A stretch of DNA of 64,000 nt. Origin: Halobacteriovoraceae bacterium. Its GTDB lineage: Bacteria > Bdellovibrionota > Bacteriovoracia > Bacteriovoracales > Bacteriovoracaceae. The notes under the pieces were generated by a model. The model was not told where the DNA came from. It did not search any database and was given only the letters and a program-made list of their open reading frames with translations. Below, one piece after another: positions 61,388-64,000 of the stretch (positions within the stretch are counted from its first letter, which is position 1; each line of letters begins with the position of its first letter). The translations under genes were made by a program, and so were the position numbers. The stretch spans positions 14,448 to 78,447 of the forward strand of contig JACKAK010000012.1 of NCBI GenBank assembly GCA_020635115.1, written 5' to 3'.

Positions 61388-62935
61388 TTATGCCTCTTTC
61401 ATCATAATCATATTGTAACTGTGCAATTTGTTATAGAGAGTTTTCACAGTAATACCAAGTGACTTTGCAGTCTTTGTTTTATTACCATTTAAATGTTCGA
61501 GAGTCGCGCAGATATGACTCTTTTCAAGATCATCGAGAGTCATCTGACGAAACTCATTTGTAGTGTGACATACCTTAATTTCTTCTTCTTTTTCGAAGAT
61601 TGTTTCGGGAATATGGGCCTCTTCTACAATTGGCCCTTCAGATAATATGTAAGCTCTTTCTACAGCGTTTTGAAGTTCGCGAACATTGCCATTCCATCTG
61701 TATTCTCTGAAAAGACGCAATACTGATGGTGAAAATGATTTTTGCTGTTCGACAGCTTTTCCTCTATTTAAAAAATATGTCGCTAAAACCTCGATATCTT
61801 CTCTTCTTTCTCTGAGTGCTGGAACTTTTAGTCTCACTGTAGCGAGGGCATAAAAGAGGTCTTCTCTAAACATACCTTCAGCAACGAGATCTTCAATTTT
61901 TTTGTTTGATAGACTCATAATTCTTACGTTTGATCTATAGGGTACTTGACCACCGACTCTAAAGGTAAGTCCATCTTTTAGGAAGTTTAGAATCTTACTT
62001 TGTAGTTTTGGAGAAAGTGAGCAGACGTCATCAAGAATGAGTGTTCCACCATTTGCAACTTCTAAGAGGCCTTGTTTAATTTTTGGTCCGTGGGCCAAAT
62101 TTTCGATTTCTTGTCCAAATAATTCAATATCGGCCTGCATTTCACTAAGAGAAGAACAATCAAGAACAACAAATGCTCTATCTTTTCGTGAGCTCCTGCA
62201 ATGAATTCTTCTGCTGAAAAGTTCTTTACCTGTACCAGATTCTCCTTCTAAGAGAAGGTTTGCATCTGTTTGAGCTACTTTATCTGACATTTTCGCGAGA
62301 TCTTTCATCACTTGAGATTTCCCCACGATAGGTCTTTCTTTGATAATATAGGTGTCAGTAATGTGAACGCCTCTTTCTTTTTTAGCAAGCTCTTGTTCCT
62401 TCATCTCAATTTTTCTAAGGAGGACTTCGTTGAGGTATTTAGCGGCCAAATACATTTTAATATTTGCTAGAGGTCTATTGAGTTGGGCCAAGATATCAAG
62501 AACTGTGGTGATATCATTTCGATGAAAGTCTTTACCTTCATCACTATTGAGAAGATGAATAGTTGCGATAACAATACCCTCAAAAGAAACAGGTATAATA
62601 ATTTCTTTTGAGAAATTACCGTTGTCAAAATTTGCAAAGAGAGGATCTCTTGAAGTTGTATTTGAAAAATAAGCTCTTTTTGTTCGAATGACATGTCCTG
62701 CCGGGCCTTCTCCTTTTTCAAGTCTTCTTGGAGTTTTTGCGGGCCTGCCGTCTTTTGAGACCAGTTCAGCTGAGAGATCTTCATTTACCTTGAAAACATA
62801 CAGTGAGCTTACTCCCAATTTATCTCCGATAAATTTTGAAAGTTCTGAGAAAAAGACTGTTTCATCTAGCGTAGTAAGAAGAATTGATATTAATTGATCA
62901 ATTTGATTTGAGGGTGTTTGCAGTTCGGTCGTCAT
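61388..62935 (-). CDS. NtrC-family AAA+ regulator with GAF domain, lacking GAFTGA
   Basis: 515 residues. A GAF sensor domain (about 15-165), a linker helix, an AAA+ domain with Walker A GESGTGKE (231-238) and Walker B LILDD (299-303), an R-finger region (VPALRERREDI), and a Fis-type HTH (NKTKTAKSLGITVKTLYNKL). The loop that should read GAFTGA, after ELFGQE (about 275-284), is instead IENLAHGP. GAFTGA contacts sigma54, so this protein may not activate sigma54 promoters. GGAG lies before ATG. Confidence 0.88.
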   Translation of the reverse strand: MTTELQTPSNQIDQLISILLTTLDETVFFSELSKFIGDKLGVSSLYVFKVNEDLSAELVSKDGRPAKTPRRLEKGEGPAGHVIRTKRAYFSNTTSRDPLFANFDNGNFSKEIIIPVSFEGIVIATIHLLNSDEGKDFHRNDITTVLDILAQLNRPLANIKMYLAAKYLNEVLLRKIEMKEQELAKKERGVHITDTYIIKERPIVGKSQVMKDLAKMSDKVAQTDANLLLEGESGTGKELFSRRIHCRSSRKDRAFVVLDCSSLSEMQADIELFGQEIENLAHGPKIKQGLLEVANGGTLILDDVCSLSPKLQSKILNFLKDGLTFRVGGQVPYRSNVRIMSLSNKKIEDLVAEGMFREDLFYALATVRLKVPALRERREDIEVLATYFLNRGKAVEQQKSFSPSVLRLFREYRWNGNVRELQNAVERAYILSEGPIVEEAHIPETIFEKEEEIKVCHTTNEFRQMTLDDLEKSHICATLEHLNGNKTKTAKSLGITVKTLYNKLHSYNMIMMKEA

Positions 62936-63425
62936 TGTTTAACTCCAATACAGTTTTAAGGGGTTTGGTTTTAAATGTATCGCTATGCGTTACATGTATA
63001 TATTACCAACGTATGAATTATTTACAAGACTAAAATGGTCAACTGCCCCATTTTTTTGTCACTTTGCAACAATTCAAGAAAGTTACCCTTTCCAATCTGT
63101 AAGAAAATACCTTGGCCCTTCTCCAATAGACCGCCTTTCAGCTGTATAACTTATAGACAGATGTAAGGAATTCGACAATTCTTTTTTCAAAATTTATTAT
63201 TTTCCTACAAGATTCATTTACAACCCTCACAACCTAATTATATGCGAACCTATATAACCTACTGAAATGTTATTTGTCACGATGAACATAAATATTTAAT
63301 CACTAGATTATTTATTGTTTAAATCTTTGATGAAATTGACCTTCTTCTACCCAAGGTGAGAGCATTCTTTGTTTGCTTGTATTAAAAATAGAAATTTAGA
63401 ACTATTTGCAAAATGGTTTAAGAAA
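62936..63425. other. intergenic region without a gene
   Basis: About 490 bases, AT-rich, with no convincing frame. It holds the promoter region of the NtrC-like gene and one small hairpin with a T tract on the plus strand (AAATGG at 63033-63038 with CCATTT at 63048-63053, then Ts to 63057), which has no obvious gene to terminate. Confidence 0.4.
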
Positions 63426-64000
63426 CTAAAATAAACTCTTCCTCAAATGTAAAAAAGAAGATTTAAGTGACTCAGAACTTGAAGTATTGCTCTTAGAATC
63501 TTTTTCAAACTCTTGTGGCCAGAATGCGTATTTATTAAATACACTTCCTTCAACAGAAGAAAGATTGTCTAAACCCTTTGAGGAGGTTAAGGATTCAAAA
63601 ATTGCTTCTCCTCCAATAGAAGAAAGATTTCCTAACCCATTTGCGGATTTGAGGGAGTGAAAAATTGCATCTCCTCCAATAGAAAAAAGATTTTCTAATC
63701 CCTTTGCGGAGGCGAGGGATTCAAAATATGCTCCCTCTCCAATAGAAAAAAGATTTTCTAATCCTTTTGCGGAGGTGAGGAATTCAAAATTTGCGGATCC
63801 TCCAATAAAAGAAAGATTTTCTAATCCTTTTGCGGATTTGAGAGAGTAAAAATATCCATTTTCTCCAATAGATGAAAGACTTTCTAATCCCTTTGCAGAT
63901 TTGAGAGAGTAAAAATATGCACTTTCTCCAATAGAAGAAAGATTTTTTAAACTCTTTGCTGAGGTGAGATATTCAAAATATGCGTTCCCTCCAATAGAAT
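63426..64000 (-). CDS. leucine-rich-like 21-residue repeat protein (5' end outside window)
   Basis: The frame is open to the window edge, so only the last 191 codons are seen. It contains seven tandem 21-residue units of the pattern SSIGExAYFxSLxSAKGLENL, then a degenerate unit and a Ser-rich tail ending in HLRKSLF and a TAG stop. The pattern (spaced Leu, Ile, Phe, with IG..A.F) resembles the BspA/Treponema-type leucine-rich repeats. Such proteins are often surface adhesins. No signal peptide can be judged. Confidence 0.8.
   Translation of the reverse strand, partial: SIGGNAYFEYLTSAKSLKNLSSIGESAYFYSLKSAKGLESLSSIGENGYFYSLKSAKGLENLSFIGGSANFEFLTSAKGLENLFSIGEGAYFESLASAKGLENLFSIGGDAIFHSLKSANGLGNLSSIGGEAIFESLTSSKGLDNLSSVEGSVFNKYAFWPQEFEKDSKSNTSSSESLKSSFLHLRKSLF
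63548..64000. repeat. 63-bp tandem repeat array
   Basis: The motif CTCCAAT recurs at 63611, 63674, 63737, 63800, 63863, 63926 and 63989, exactly 63 bases apart. These are the DNA of the 21-residue protein repeats. DNA identity between units is high, so slippage or recombination could change the copy number. Confidence 0.9.

Noticed and set aside
63033..63057. Terminator on the plus strand in the spacer after the NtrC-like gene
   Set aside because: The 6-bp hairpin with a T tract is terminator-like but no plus-strand gene precedes it; mentioned only in the spacer entry.
63548..64000. CRISPR array
   Set aside because: Repeats are exactly 63 bases apart with no variable spacers and continue in one reading frame; they are protein repeats.

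Overview
The window is AT-rich, densely packed bacterial DNA with about 60 protein genes and no tRNA or rRNA that I could find. Gene content (FtsEX-EnvC, LamB-type porin, several lipoproteins and LytM peptidases, MotAB, an S6-S18-L9-DnaB cluster, WYL and FecR-type regulators, many secreted hydrolases) points to a Gram-negative, motile bacterium. Low G+C, frequent TTG starts and several protein types suggest a Bdellovibrio-like predator, most likely the Bacteriovorax/Halobacteriovorax group (Bdellovibrionota). That assignment is inference; no marker gene in the window proves it.

Layout. 1-8.2 kb: 3' part of mutS, a maltoporin-like porin, an AlkB-like dioxygenase, a GLUG-repeat lipoprotein, DUF302 and RDD proteins, an alpha/beta hydrolase. 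8.2-21.3 kb: aspS with its terminator, a DUF192 protein, an FtsB/DivIC-like protein, a YihY/BrkB protein, proline iminopeptidase, a large M16 lipoprotein protease, a secreted hydrolase, a 538-residue coiled-coil protein. 21.4-28.4 kb: a regulatory block with an ABC1/UbiB-type kinase translationally coupled to a FecR protein carrying six repeats, divergent from a membrane HPt-HATPase sensor kinase, followed by a lone receiver-domain protein. 28.5-33.4 kb: small membrane and secreted proteins, a WYL-like regulator, an RluA-type pseudouridine synthase and motAB. 33.6-35.1 kb: a complete IS1202-like insertion sequence with a 17-bp target duplication, upstream of motA. 35.1-40.3 kb: pabB, dnaB, rplI, a DUF2232 membrane protein and a single gene encoding ribosomal proteins S6 and S18 fused in one chain. 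40.5-40.7 kb: an unidentified GC-rich structured RNA candidate. 40.9-49.4 kb: a secreted HExxH metalloprotease, rpsU, RNase G/E, a concentrative nucleoside transporter, a glycosyltransferase, and thymidine and purine nucleoside phosphorylases. 49.5-58.7 kb: a DEDDh exonuclease, then a long minus-strand operon ftsE-ftsX-envC-ctpA-xseA-M23 lipoprotein-degenerate histidine kinase-crcB behind a good sigma70-type promoter. 58.7-64 kb: an unknown exported protein, an HD-domain phosphohydrolase, an NtrC-family activator without a GAFTGA loop, and the 3' end of a gene made of exact 63-bp (21-residue) leucine-rich-like repeats.

How the genes fit together. The ftsEX operon joins the ATPase-permease that drives septal peptidoglycan hydrolysis to its EnvC-like activator, a C-terminal processing protease and an M23 endopeptidase. 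The nucleoside transporter and two phosphorylases form a salvage set suited to using nucleosides from digested nucleic acid. The S6-S18/DUF2232/L9/DnaB order is a normal ribosomal-replication cluster apart from the fusion and a strong hairpin before dnaB.

Most notable: the S6-S18 fusion, the unidentified RNA, the degenerate kinase and activator, the IS hairpin that embeds the transposase ribosome-binding site, and strong over-representation of the tetranucleotide GGCC in an otherwise AT-rich sequence.
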